Positions 53,912-62,030 of a stretch of 64,000 nucleotides of DNA are shown in pieces (positions within the stretch are counted from its first letter, which is position 1; each line of letters starts with the position of its first letter). Source of the DNA: an uncultured Lachnospiraceae bacterium. Its GTDB lineage: Bacteria > Bacillota > Clostridia > Lachnospirales > Lachnospiraceae. The position numbers were made by a program, and so were the translations under genes. The notes below the pieces were generated by a model. That model searched no databases and was not told the origin of the DNA. It saw nothing but the letters and a program-made list of their open reading frames with translations. The stretch lies in NCBI GenBank assembly GCA_910588215.1, contig CAJUQJ010000001.1:1-64000 (forward strand), written 5' to 3'.

Positions 53912-55318
53912 ATGAAAGGAACACATAAGCGGGGACGTAAAACGATTATTCTGTTATTTTGGATGGGCATCTGGCAGGTGGCAGCAGTGCTGGCGGACAA
54001 TCCGATTTTGTTGACCGGACCGGTCCGGGTTCTGCGGGCCTTTGTGGAGAATCTGCTGCGTCCTGATTTCTTTCCTGTTGTGTTTCATTCGCTGGCGGGA
54101 ATCGGGCTGGGATTTTTCCTGGCCCTTTTTGCAGGAGTGCTGTTGGGAGCCGTGGCTTTTAGCATGGTCTGGGTGGAGGAGATACTGGCGCCGGTGATGA
54201 CAGTGCTCAAGTCTGTTCCGGTGGCCTCTTTTGTGGTGCTTCTGCTGATCTGGTTCGGGGCCGGACGGCTGTCTCTTATGATCAGCTTTCTGATCGTATT
54301 TCCGAATGTGTATGTGAATACGATCGCCGGCCTGAAAAGTGCGGACAGGAAACTGTTGGAGATGGCCCGGGTGTTTGGCATGAGTCGGGGAAGAAAGCTT
54401 TTCTATCTCTACAGACCGGCCTTGTTGCCGTATTTGGAAGGCTGCCTGCGGGTTTCCTTAGGTATGAGTTGGAAGTCCGGTGTGGCGGCGGAGATTATCG
54501 GCCTGGCGGAGTCGTCATTAGGAGAGCGGCTTTACATGGCAAAGATCTATCTCGATACGGCAGGGCTGTTTGCCTGGACGATAACGACTGTACTGGTCAG
54601 TTTCCTCTTTGAGAAGGCGGTGCTCCGTATCTTCCGGCAGTTTGCGCAGTGGCGGCCGTATCCGGGCTTCGGACTGTACGAAGGGTTTCCCGCCGGAATA
54701 AGCCCTAAGCGGGATAGAGAGGCAGGGGATAAGATTCGGATGTGTCACATTGACAAAACTTACAACGGACAGTCGGTGCTGCGGGACTTGAATCTGACGA
54801 TGGAGGCAGGAGGACGATACTTGCTGACAGCTCCGTCCGGCGCCGGTAAGACGACTCTGCTTAAGATATTGACCGGTTTGGAACAGGGAGACCGGGGCGA
54901 GATTGCGGGGATGCCGGACCGTATCGGGATGGTCTTTCAGGAGGATCGGCTGTGCGAAGAGTACGACGCGGTGTGTAATATCCTGTTGGGTATGAAGACA
55001 GGTGGGGGAAAGGGAAGAAAGAAGCAGCTGGCGGACTATGTCAGGGCGCAGGCTTCAGCGATCCTTCCGGCGGATTGCTTGACCAAACCGGTCAGACAGC
55101 TGAGCGGCGGGATGCGCAGGAGGGTGGCACTATTGCGGGCACTGCTTTCGGGGGCGGATGTGCTGATTCTGGATGAACCGTTTACGGGTCTGGATGAAGA
55201 GAACCGCATGCGCAGTGCACAGTATCTTATGGAAAACCTGCAGGGCAGGACGCTCCTCATGTCCACCCACCGGGAGGAAGATGCGCAGCTGCTGCAGGCA
55301 ACGAGGGTGACGCTTTAA
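53912..55318 (+). CDS. ABC transporter permease-ATPase fusion (SsuC-SsuB-like)
   Basis: 468 aa combining two subunits that are normally separate. Residues about 1-235 are an SsuC/TauC-type permease with five to six membrane segments and the EAA-type loop LLEMARVFGMSRGRKLFYLY. From about 270 an ATPase follows: Walker A APSGAGKTT near 307, a shortened middle, signature QLSGGMRRRVALLRAL, Walker B VLILDEPFTGLD, and a switch His in MSTHREE. The ATPase is small (about 195 residues) but complete. With the binding protein at 52672 it forms an importer from two genes. No frameshift separates the two parts. Confidence 0.85.
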   Translation: MKGTHKRGRKTIILLFWMGIWQVAAVLADNPILLTGPVRVLRAFVENLLRPDFFPVVFHSLAGIGLGFFLALFAGVLLGAVAFSMVWVEEILAPVMTVLKSVPVASFVVLLLIWFGAGRLSLMISFLIVFPNVYVNTIAGLKSADRKLLEMARVFGMSRGRKLFYLYRPALLPYLEGCLRVSLGMSWKSGVAAEIIGLAESSLGERLYMAKIYLDTAGLFAWTITTVLVSFLFEKAVLRIFRQFAQWRPYPGFGLYEGFPAGISPKRDREAGDKIRMCHIDKTYNGQSVLRDLNLTMEAGGRYLLTAPSGAGKTTLLKILTGLEQGDRGEIAGMPDRIGMVFQEDRLCEEYDAVCNILLGMKTGGGKGRKKQLADYVRAQASAILPADCLTKPVRQLSGGMRRRVALLRALLSGADVLILDEPFTGLDEENRMRSAQYLMENLQGRTLLMSTHREEDAQLLQATRVTL

Positions 55319-55324
55319 ACTGCG

Positions 55325-57244
55325 CTAGAAGCGCTGCAGAAGTGCCGGCTCGAATTTACCGATATGGGCTTCCAGCGTGCTGCGGTCAGCAAGAACAGGA
55401 GCAGCCCCCTGTCTGGAGACACAGAAGCCGGCGGCGTAAGTGGCGATGCGGATGGACTGTTCCAGAGAATAGCCTTCCGTCAGATAGGCGGCGAATGCGG
55501 AGATGAAGGCATCGGCACCGCTGGTGGTGTCTACGGCCACGAAATCTGCGGCGGGAAAATATCTGGCGGTTTCCCTGGTCTTGAGATAGCAGCCTTCTTC
55601 ATCGAGAGTGATGATCACGATCTTAATGCCTTTGTCTAAGAAATATGCCGCCTGTTCTTCTACGGAAGCGCCGGTGGGGCACAGTGAGACCGCCTCCTTG
55701 CGGTTGGGGATCAGGATGTCGGTCAGCGCGTAGAGCTGATCGGGGATCGTTCCCAGAACGGCGGGTTTCAGGATATTTTTTGCGCCATACATCCTGCTTG
55801 TTTTGGCGGCTTCCAGCAGTGCTTCTACAGAGAGCTCGGAGGAGAGCAGGCAAAGGCCGGCATTCTTGAACAGATGCTGCCTCTGGCGGATCATTTCCGC
55901 AGAGAGACTGGAATTTGCGCCGGGCAGGACGGTGATCGTGCTCTCACCGTTACTGTCGATGTAGATGTAGGCTTTTCCGGCCGGAGCATAGAGATCTCTG
56001 TGGATGCCGTCACCGGGTACACCGACATGATTCAGGGTATCCATGATAAAGGAAGAGTCGATGTCATTGCCGATCTCGCCGATCAATGTGACTTCGCAGT
56101 TGAGTTTCGCGATGCCGACAGCCTGATTGGCACCTTTACCGCCTACCGTTCTGGTGGCGTTCAGGATTTTTGTAGTCTTTCCTGCCTGTGGAAGAAAATC
56201 TACATTAAAGGTCATATCGGAATTGATACTCCCAACGACAATGAGCTTCTTGGAACACAATGAGGAAGGGATGCGGATACTGTCCTCGCTGTCAAAGCAA
56301 AAGTCTGAGGCGAAGGGCTCGTGGGAATCCTCAGGATCCAGCTTCTCACACTTCCGGATCAATTGCCTGCAGATATAACTTCCAAATTCCTGCCAGGGGA
56401 TCGTAATGCCTGAGATATGGGGAAAAGAGAGGGCGTTTTGTCCGTCCTCTTTCAAACTTACAAGGGAAAGATCGGCTGGCACGCAGTAATGCAGTTTACA
56501 TAACTGTTCATATAAAAACAGAGAAGATGAAAAACGTGAGCTGACGATCCCGGTAATGTCAAGCTCGGTGAGCTTCTGCAGGAACTTTGAACTTTCTGTA
56601 AGAGCATCATCGTATAAGAGAGCATTTTCGTGAAAGGGCAGTCCGTTATCATACAGGCATTTCCGAAAACCGGTTACAACCTGTTCGGAACGTGGATCTT
56701 CTCTTTCCAGAAGACAGAGCATTCGCGTATGCTTATGATCGATCATTTTCTGTGTCAATCGGCGTCCCATTTCCTGGAAATCAATCGTATAGGAAGGAAA
56801 AGTATTCCCGGCGTTCAGGTAACAGACGGGAATTTTCTGCCGCGTGAGCTGCTGGACATATGCCGTACTGTCCCGACTGACGGGTTCCCAGATCACGCCG
56901 TCGGCCCGTTTCTGACAGATTGTGGTGATATGTTTCAGTTCCGTTTGCAGGTCGGCTTGGCTGTCAAACAAGAGCACGTTGTATCCGTGCTCCTGAGCAG
57001 TTTCAAGAATCCCGTTGAGCAGCAGAGGGGAGAAATCAGAACTGCGAAGAAGCACTGCCAGAAGGAAAGATTTAGCGTTGGAAAGATTCTTGACAGTACC
57101 GTAGGGTGTATAATTGTATTCTTTCACGATCTTCAGAACACGGCTTCTGGTTTCCGGATGGATGTTCTGGTCCTTGTTATTTACGATCTTTGAGACGGTC
57201 GAGATGGAAACACCGGCCAGCTGTGCGATTTCTTTGATTGTCAT
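55325..57244 (-). CDS. LacI-type regulator fused to a ribokinase (PfkB) domain
   Basis: 639 aa. Residues 1-50 are a LacI helix-turn-helix (TIKEIAQLAGVSISTVSKIV), and about 55-320 a periplasmic-binding-like effector domain, somewhat degenerate toward its end. From about 330 a complete PfkB sugar kinase follows: VVGSINSDMTFNV, RTVGGKGANQAVGIAKL, and DTTSGADAFISAF near 570 with the catalytic Asp. One protein could therefore sense a pentose and phosphorylate it. It is divergent from the stand-alone ribokinase at 57513 and shares the 270-bp control region with it. It converges on the transporter gene at 55318 with 6 nt between the stops. Confidence 0.88.
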   Translation of the reverse strand: MTIKEIAQLAGVSISTVSKIVNNKDQNIHPETRSRVLKIVKEYNYTPYGTVKNLSNAKSFLLAVLLRSSDFSPLLLNGILETAQEHGYNVLLFDSQADLQTELKHITTICQKRADGVIWEPVSRDSTAYVQQLTRQKIPVCYLNAGNTFPSYTIDFQEMGRRLTQKMIDHKHTRMLCLLEREDPRSEQVVTGFRKCLYDNGLPFHENALLYDDALTESSKFLQKLTELDITGIVSSRFSSSLFLYEQLCKLHYCVPADLSLVSLKEDGQNALSFPHISGITIPWQEFGSYICRQLIRKCEKLDPEDSHEPFASDFCFDSEDSIRIPSSLCSKKLIVVGSINSDMTFNVDFLPQAGKTTKILNATRTVGGKGANQAVGIAKLNCEVTLIGEIGNDIDSSFIMDTLNHVGVPGDGIHRDLYAPAGKAYIYIDSNGESTITVLPGANSSLSAEMIRQRQHLFKNAGLCLLSSELSVEALLEAAKTSRMYGAKNILKPAVLGTIPDQLYALTDILIPNRKEAVSLCPTGASVEEQAAYFLDKGIKIVIITLDEEGCYLKTRETARYFPAADFVAVDTTSGADAFISAFAAYLTEGYSLEQSIRIATYAAGFCVSRQGAAPVLADRSTLEAHIGKFEPALLQRF

Positions 57245-57376
57245 AAGCTGAGGACTCCTATCAGGTTGCTGTATTCTTAGTGTTGCCTTTGCCCCTTAGT
57301 ATGAAGGGAAAACACGGAAATGTCAATTCGTAAAGGTGAGAAATTGTGCACTTTGCATAGGAAAATACTTTTTGAA

Positions 57377-57470
57377 ATGGTTTAACCATCTAAAATGTGA
57401 TTATTAGTTGACAATGAAAAATGGGAATGCTATCATAAATACATAAAGAAATACTTTTACGAAAGTATTT
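57377..57470. promoter_or_regulatory. Shared control region: promoter and two palindromic operators
   Basis: On the plus strand TTGACA (57408-57413) and TATCAT (57431-57436) are 17 nt apart, a near-perfect promoter for the ribokinase. ATGGTTTAACCAT (57377-57389) is a perfect palindrome upstream of it. AAATACTTT-TACG-AAAGTATTT (57449-57470) is a perfect 9-bp palindrome just after the likely transcription start. A further AAATACTTT half-site lies at about 57363-57371. LacI-type proteins bind such sites, so the fusion regulator at 55325 is the obvious candidate. Confidence 0.7.
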
Positions 57471-57512
57471 TCCTAAAGAAATAGAATGAATGGAATGCGT
57501 GGAGGTAATGAT

Positions 57513-58433
57513 TTGAAGCGAAGAGTTCTGAATATTGGCAGTCTCAATATGGATATGGTGATCGGAATGCAGTACATGCCTCTCGAGGGGGAGACGGTTC
57601 TCGGGGACAGCCTTACTTATATTCCCGGAGGTAAGGGCGCGAACCAGGCCTGTGCCGCAGCTAAGCTGGGCGGTGATGTTGTGATGTTGGGGTGTGTGGG
57701 AGAAGACAGCATGGGGGAAGCGTTGCTTGGCAGTCTGCAGGAATGCGGAGCGGATATATCCCATATCCGTACCGTACAGGAGGCGCCCACCGGGACAGCG
57801 GTGATCTATGTGAATGCCAGAGGAGACAACAGTATCGTTGTTGTGGGTGGAGCAAACAACTTCTGCAGCGTCGCTTATTTGCAGGAACATGATCTTCTGT
57901 TTCAGCAGGCGGAGTATATCATGCTGCAGATGGAGATTCCGTATGATGCGGTGTTCTATGCCATCAGACGGGCCAGTGAACTTAAGAAGACGGTGATCTT
58001 GAATCCGGCCCCGGCCCCTGACACTCTGCCGGAGGAGATCTGGGAGAAGGTTGATTATATCACCCCTAACGAGACGGAACTTCTCAGGCTCTCCGGGCAG
58101 AAGGAGATGTCTATGGAGGCGATCCACGCAGGGGCGGACCGATTGTTAGCCAGAGGGGTAGGACATGTTCTGGTGACGCTGGGAGATAAGGGTGTCTTCT
58201 ATAAAGACAGGCGGGAAGAATGGTTCTGCCCGACAAGGACGGTCACGGCAGTGGACACAACGGCGGCAGGCGATTGTTTTAACGGAGCGTTTGTGACGGC
58301 GCTCGCGGAAGGGCATCCGATCAGGCAGGCTGCGGAGTTCGCCAATATAGCGGCATCCATCGCGGTAACGCGCAAAGGCGCACAGAAATCCATTCCGCTG
58401 CGCAGCGAAGTGGATGCATTGATCAGTCTCTGA
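57513..58433 (+). CDS. Ribokinase-family sugar kinase (PfkB)
   Basis: 306 aa. The N-terminal block is LNIGSLNMDMVIGM, followed by YIPGGKGANQACAAAKLG (sugar-binding GGKGAN) and DTTAAGDCFNGAFVTAL with the catalytic Asp and anion hole. It phosphorylates ribose or a similar sugar or nucleoside with ATP. GGAGG at 57501-57505 is 7 nt before TTG 57513, which gives the family's normal N-terminus; the ATG at 57486 has no ribosome binding site. The promoter and operators lie directly upstream. No sugar transporter gene is adjacent. Confidence 0.88.
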   Translation: MKRRVLNIGSLNMDMVIGMQYMPLEGETVLGDSLTYIPGGKGANQACAAAKLGGDVVMLGCVGEDSMGEALLGSLQECGADISHIRTVQEAPTGTAVIYVNARGDNSIVVVGGANNFCSVAYLQEHDLLFQQAEYIMLQMEIPYDAVFYAIRRASELKKTVILNPAPAPDTLPEEIWEKVDYITPNETELLRLSGQKEMSMEAIHAGADRLLARGVGHVLVTLGDKGVFYKDRREEWFCPTRTVTAVDTTAAGDCFNGAFVTALAEGHPIRQAAEFANIAASIAVTRKGAQKSIPLRSEVDALISL

Positions 58434-58515
58434 TTTTGCTTCGCAAAAATCGCCCCTCACTTCTGAATCATTAAATAATTATAGAAAAAACTAGCTGGTA
58501 TTTTTTGAAAGTTTG

Positions 58516-58524
58516 TGCTATAAT
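58516..58524 (+). promoter_or_regulatory. Extended -10 promoter of tig
   Basis: TG-C-TATAAT (58516-58524) is an extended -10 element; the -35 is weak. It lies about 75 nt before the tig start and probably drives tig and clpP. Confidence 0.55.
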
Positions 58525-58598
58525 GCTTAGATGACTGTGACTAGGAGCAAAAAGGGCTTCCGCATGTCGCAGAGGCATTTGAAGGAGGAACCCATATA

Positions 58599-59885
58599 AT
58601 GAGCTTACAGGTAGAAAAATTAGAAAAGAACATGGCAAAGCTTACGGTGGAGGTAAGCGCAGAGGATTTTGAGAAAGCAATCGAGAAAGTTTATCAGAAA
58701 CAGAAGAAGCAGATCAGCATTCCGGGTTTTAGAAAAGGAAAAGTACCGCGTGTGATGGTGGAGAAGATGTACGGCAAGGAAGTCTTCTATGAGGATGCAG
58801 CCAATGATCTGATTCCGGATGCTTATGACAATGCATTGGACGAGTGCGAGGAGGATATCGTATCTTCCCCGAAGATCGAGGTAACACAGATCGAAGCAGG
58901 CAAGCCTTTTGTCTTTACGGCGACGGTTGCGCTGAAGCCGGAAGTTAAGCTGGGCGAATACAAGGGGATTAAGATCGAGAAGATCGAGAGAGAAGTTACG
59001 GAAGAAGAAATACTTGCCGAGATCAACAGAGAGCGCAATAAGAATGCGAGAAATATCACGATAGAAGACAGACCGGTCAAAGACGGTGATATGACGGTGA
59101 TCGATTTTGAAGGCTTCGTAGACGGAGAGGCTTTTGAAGGCGGTAAGGGTGAGAATTATCCGCTGACCATTGGATCCGGCGCGTTTATTCCTGGATTTGA
59201 GGAGCAACTTGTGGGCGCTGAGATCGGGAAGGAAGTGGAAGTGAAGGTTACTTTCCCGGAGGAATATCAGGCTGAAGAACTGCAGGGTAAAGAAGCAGTG
59301 TTCAAGTGCACGGTGCATGAGATCAAGGAGAAAGAGCTTCCGGAGCTGGATGATGAATTTGCGAGTGAAGTATCCGAATTTGATACACTGGAGGAGTATA
59401 AGGAAGACGTTAAGAAGAACTTGACTGAGAAGAAGGTGAAAGACGCTGAGACCGCCAGGGAGAATGCGGCTGTTGAGGCGGCAGTGAAAGCAAGCGAGAT
59501 AGAGATTCCGGAGGCAATGCTTGAGACGCAGCAGAGACAGATGGTGGACGAGTTTTCACAGCGGATCACCATGCAGGGTATGAGCATGGAGCAGTATATG
59601 CAGTTTACCGGAGCAACTTATGAGAAGCTGATCGAACAGGTGAAACCTCAGGCAGAGGAGCGGATCAGAGCCAGATTGGTACTGGAGGCGATCGCCAAGT
59701 CTGAGAATATCGTGGCTACCGAAGAGGATTATGAGAAAGAGATGAAGACCATGGCTGAAGTTTACCAGATGGAGATCGATAAGGTGAAGGAGCTTATGGG
59801 CGAGAGAGAGAAGAAGAATATCATGCTGGATCTGGCTGTCAGGAAGGCGGCTGATTTTGTAGCGGAGAATGCGATAGAAGAGTAG
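58599..59885 (+). CDS. tig: Trigger factor (ribosome-associated chaperone)
   Basis: 428 aa, standard length. The N-terminal ribosome-binding domain carries PGFRKGKVPRVMVEKMYG, the ribosome-docking signature. The FKBP-type prolyl isomerase domain follows at about 160-245 (DMTVIDFEGFVDGEAFEGG, FIPGFEEQLVG). The helical C-terminal arms end at 428. It binds nascent chains at the exit tunnel. AAGGAGG precedes the ATG. The order tig-clpP-clpX-lon is widely conserved in Clostridia. Confidence 0.97.
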   Translation: MSLQVEKLEKNMAKLTVEVSAEDFEKAIEKVYQKQKKQISIPGFRKGKVPRVMVEKMYGKEVFYEDAANDLIPDAYDNALDECEEDIVSSPKIEVTQIEAGKPFVFTATVALKPEVKLGEYKGIKIEKIEREVTEEEILAEINRERNKNARNITIEDRPVKDGDMTVIDFEGFVDGEAFEGGKGENYPLTIGSGAFIPGFEEQLVGAEIGKEVEVKVTFPEEYQAEELQGKEAVFKCTVHEIKEKELPELDDEFASEVSEFDTLEEYKEDVKKNLTEKKVKDAETARENAAVEAAVKASEIEIPEAMLETQQRQMVDEFSQRITMQGMSMEQYMQFTGATYEKLIEQVKPQAEERIRARLVLEAIAKSENIVATEEDYEKEMKTMAEVYQMEIDKVKELMGEREKKNIMLDLAVRKAADFVAENAIEE

Positions 59886-59912
59886 AATCAGTGGGAAAGT
59901 GGAGGGATTAAC

Positions 59913-60506
59913 ATGGCTTTAATACCTTACGTCATTGAGCAGACTTCCAGAGGAGAGCGCTCTTATGACATTTATTCGAGATTACTGAAGGAGAGGATCA
60001 TCTTTCTGGGTGAGGAAGTGAACGACGCATCGGCGAGTGTGATCGTGGCACAGTTGCTCTTCCTGGAGTCGGAGGATCCGGAGAAAGACATTCATTTGTA
60101 TATTAACAGCCCGGGTGGTGTGATCACGGCCGGAATGGCTATCTATGACACAATGAATTTCATTAAGTGTGATGTGAGTACCGTATGTATCGGTATGGCA
60201 GCCAGCATGGGTGCATTCCTTCTGGCAGGCGGCACGAAAGGTAAGAGAATGGCGCTGCCCAATGCGGAGATCATGATCCATCAGCCGGCCGGCGGTGCAC
60301 AGGGACAGGCTACGGAGATTGAGATCACAGCGAAGCATATTCTTGCAACGAAAGAGAAGATGGCAAGGATCATGGCGGAGAATACGGGACAGGATTTCGA
60401 GGTGATCATGGCTGATACGGAGAGAGATAATTGGAAAACTGCAGAGGAAGCGCTCTCCTATGGCTTGATCGACCGTATCATCACCAATCATGCCAGTGCT
60501 GTATAG
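59913..60506 (+). CDS. clpP: ATP-dependent Clp protease proteolytic subunit
   Basis: 197 aa. The catalytic Ser lies in GMAASMGAFLL (near residue 98) and the His in MIHQPAGG (near 123); the conserved IYDTMNFIKCDVSTVCIG stretch precedes the Ser. It forms the 14-subunit proteolytic chamber that works with ClpX, encoded next. AGTGGAGGG precedes the ATG, 27 nt after the tig stop, so the two are probably cotranscribed. Confidence 0.97.
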   Translation: MALIPYVIEQTSRGERSYDIYSRLLKERIIFLGEEVNDASASVIVAQLLFLESEDPEKDIHLYINSPGGVITAGMAIYDTMNFIKCDVSTVCIGMAASMGAFLLAGGTKGKRMALPNAEIMIHQPAGGAQGQATEIEITAKHILATKEKMARIMAENTGQDFEVIMADTERDNWKTAEEALSYGLIDRIITNHASAV

Positions 60507-60627
60507 TGAGGAAACGGCCAAGACAGGGTAAGCAGTCCTCATTCGCATGGGTCAAAGGAGTAGCGGCTGTGAGGCCTTATGGCTTTATGGCCGCTAAATA
60601 ATGAAGAGAAAGGCATGGAGCATTAAA

Positions 60628-61884
60628 ATGGCAGGAAAGAATTCTGAAGACAGAGTGAGGTGTTCTTTTTGCAATAAGACACAAGGACAGGTGAAGAAAC
60701 TTATAGCAGGTCCTGCGGGTGTTTATATTTGTGATGAGTGCGTGGAGATCTGTGCGGACATCATCGAGGAAGAGTACGAGGAAGAGCCGGAAGCAGAGGA
60801 GATGGAGATCAATCTCTTGAAACCGGTGGAGATCAAACATTTTCTGGATGAGTATGTGATCGGACAGGAAGACGCCAAGAAAGTGCTGGCGGTTTCCGTC
60901 TACAATCATTACAAAAGAGTATTGGCACCACAAGAGGACGACGGTGTGGAGCTGCAGAAGAGCAATATCATCATAGTGGGTCCGACCGGCTGCGGTAAGA
61001 CATATTTGGCGCAGACGCTGGCGAAGATCATCAATGTACCGTTTGCGATCGCGGATGCTACGACCCTGACAGAGGCAGGCTATGTCGGAGAAGATGTAGA
61101 GAATATCCTGCTTAAACTGATTCAGGCGGCCGATTACGACATCGACAGGGCACAGTATGGCATTATCTATATCGATGAGATTGATAAGATCACGAAGAAG
61201 AGTGAGAATGTATCTATTACCAGAGACGTTTCCGGCGAAGGTGTTCAGCAGGCGCTTCTGAAGATCATAGAGGGAACGGTGGCGAGTGTCCCTCCTCAGG
61301 GCGGCAGGAAGCACCCTCATCAGGAGTTGCTGCAGATCGATACTTCCAATATTCTGTTCCTTTGCGGTGGCGCGTTTGACGGTTTGGAGAAGATCGTGGA
61401 GGAGCGCCTGGATCGCAATTCCATCGGATTCAATGCGCAGGTCGTAGAGAAGAGTAGTAAGGATATCGGTGCGGTATTGAAGGAAGTATCTTCACAGGAT
61501 CTGATGAAGTTTGGACTGATTCCGGAGTTTATCGGTCGTGTGCCGATCACGGTCACATTGGACGGCTTGGATCAGGAGGCACTTGTCCGTATTCTGAAAG
61601 AACCCAAGAATGCACTGATCAAGCAGTATAAGAAATTGTTTGAGTTTGATGAAGTCAAATTGGGTGTGGAAGATGAGGCAGTGCAGGAAATAGCGCGGCT
61701 GGCATATGAACGTAAGACAGGTGCCAGAGGTCTTCGCTCCATCATGGAAGATGTTTTGATGGACATTATGTATGAGATTCCGTCGGACGATAATATTGCG
61801 GAGTGTATTTTGACTAAAGATGTTGTGGATGGCAAAGGTAAACCGCGCATTGTTTATCGCAACAGGCTGATGCGCGCCGAATAA
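60628..61884 (+). CDS. clpX: ATP-dependent Clp protease ATP-binding subunit ClpX
   Basis: 418 aa. The N-terminal zinc-binding domain has CSFC and CDEC pairs. The AAA+ module has Walker A GPTGCGKT, the pore loop GYVGED, Walker B IIYIDEIDKI and the second pore loop GGRKHP, then sensor II GARGLRSIME. It unfolds tagged proteins for ClpP. ATG 60628 with GGAG 8 nt upstream gives the usual MAGKN-type start; the frame is open from 60601. A terminator follows at 61921. Confidence 0.97.
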   Translation: MAGKNSEDRVRCSFCNKTQGQVKKLIAGPAGVYICDECVEICADIIEEEYEEEPEAEEMEINLLKPVEIKHFLDEYVIGQEDAKKVLAVSVYNHYKRVLAPQEDDGVELQKSNIIIVGPTGCGKTYLAQTLAKIINVPFAIADATTLTEAGYVGEDVENILLKLIQAADYDIDRAQYGIIYIDEIDKITKKSENVSITRDVSGEGVQQALLKIIEGTVASVPPQGGRKHPHQELLQIDTSNILFLCGGAFDGLEKIVEERLDRNSIGFNAQVVEKSSKDIGAVLKEVSSQDLMKFGLIPEFIGRVPITVTLDGLDQEALVRILKEPKNALIKQYKKLFEFDEVKLGVEDEAVQEIARLAYERKTGARGLRSIMEDVLMDIMYEIPSDDNIAECILTKDVVDGKGKPRIVYRNRLMRAE

Positions 61885-61920
61885 ATAAGATAAGAACAGC
61901 CAATCATGATAAATAAAGAA

Positions 61921-61950
61921 AACGTCGCCCGAAAACAGGCGGCGTTTGTT
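61921..61950 (+). terminator. Terminator after clpX
   Basis: AACGTCGCC (61921-61929) pairs with GGCGGCGTT (61938-61946, one G-T pair), followed by TGTTG. The T run is weak, so read-through into lon is possible. Confidence 0.6.
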
Positions 61951-62030
61951 GCCATTACAGAGAAATGATATGCTATGGGAGATAGATTGTTCTGAAATAT
62001 TGGAAATGTTACGAAGAGAGGGAATGATTT

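Noticed and set aside
60577..61320. 247-codon minus-strand frame opposite clpX
   Set aside because: Shadow frame opposite a conserved gene; the composition is that of a reverse complement.
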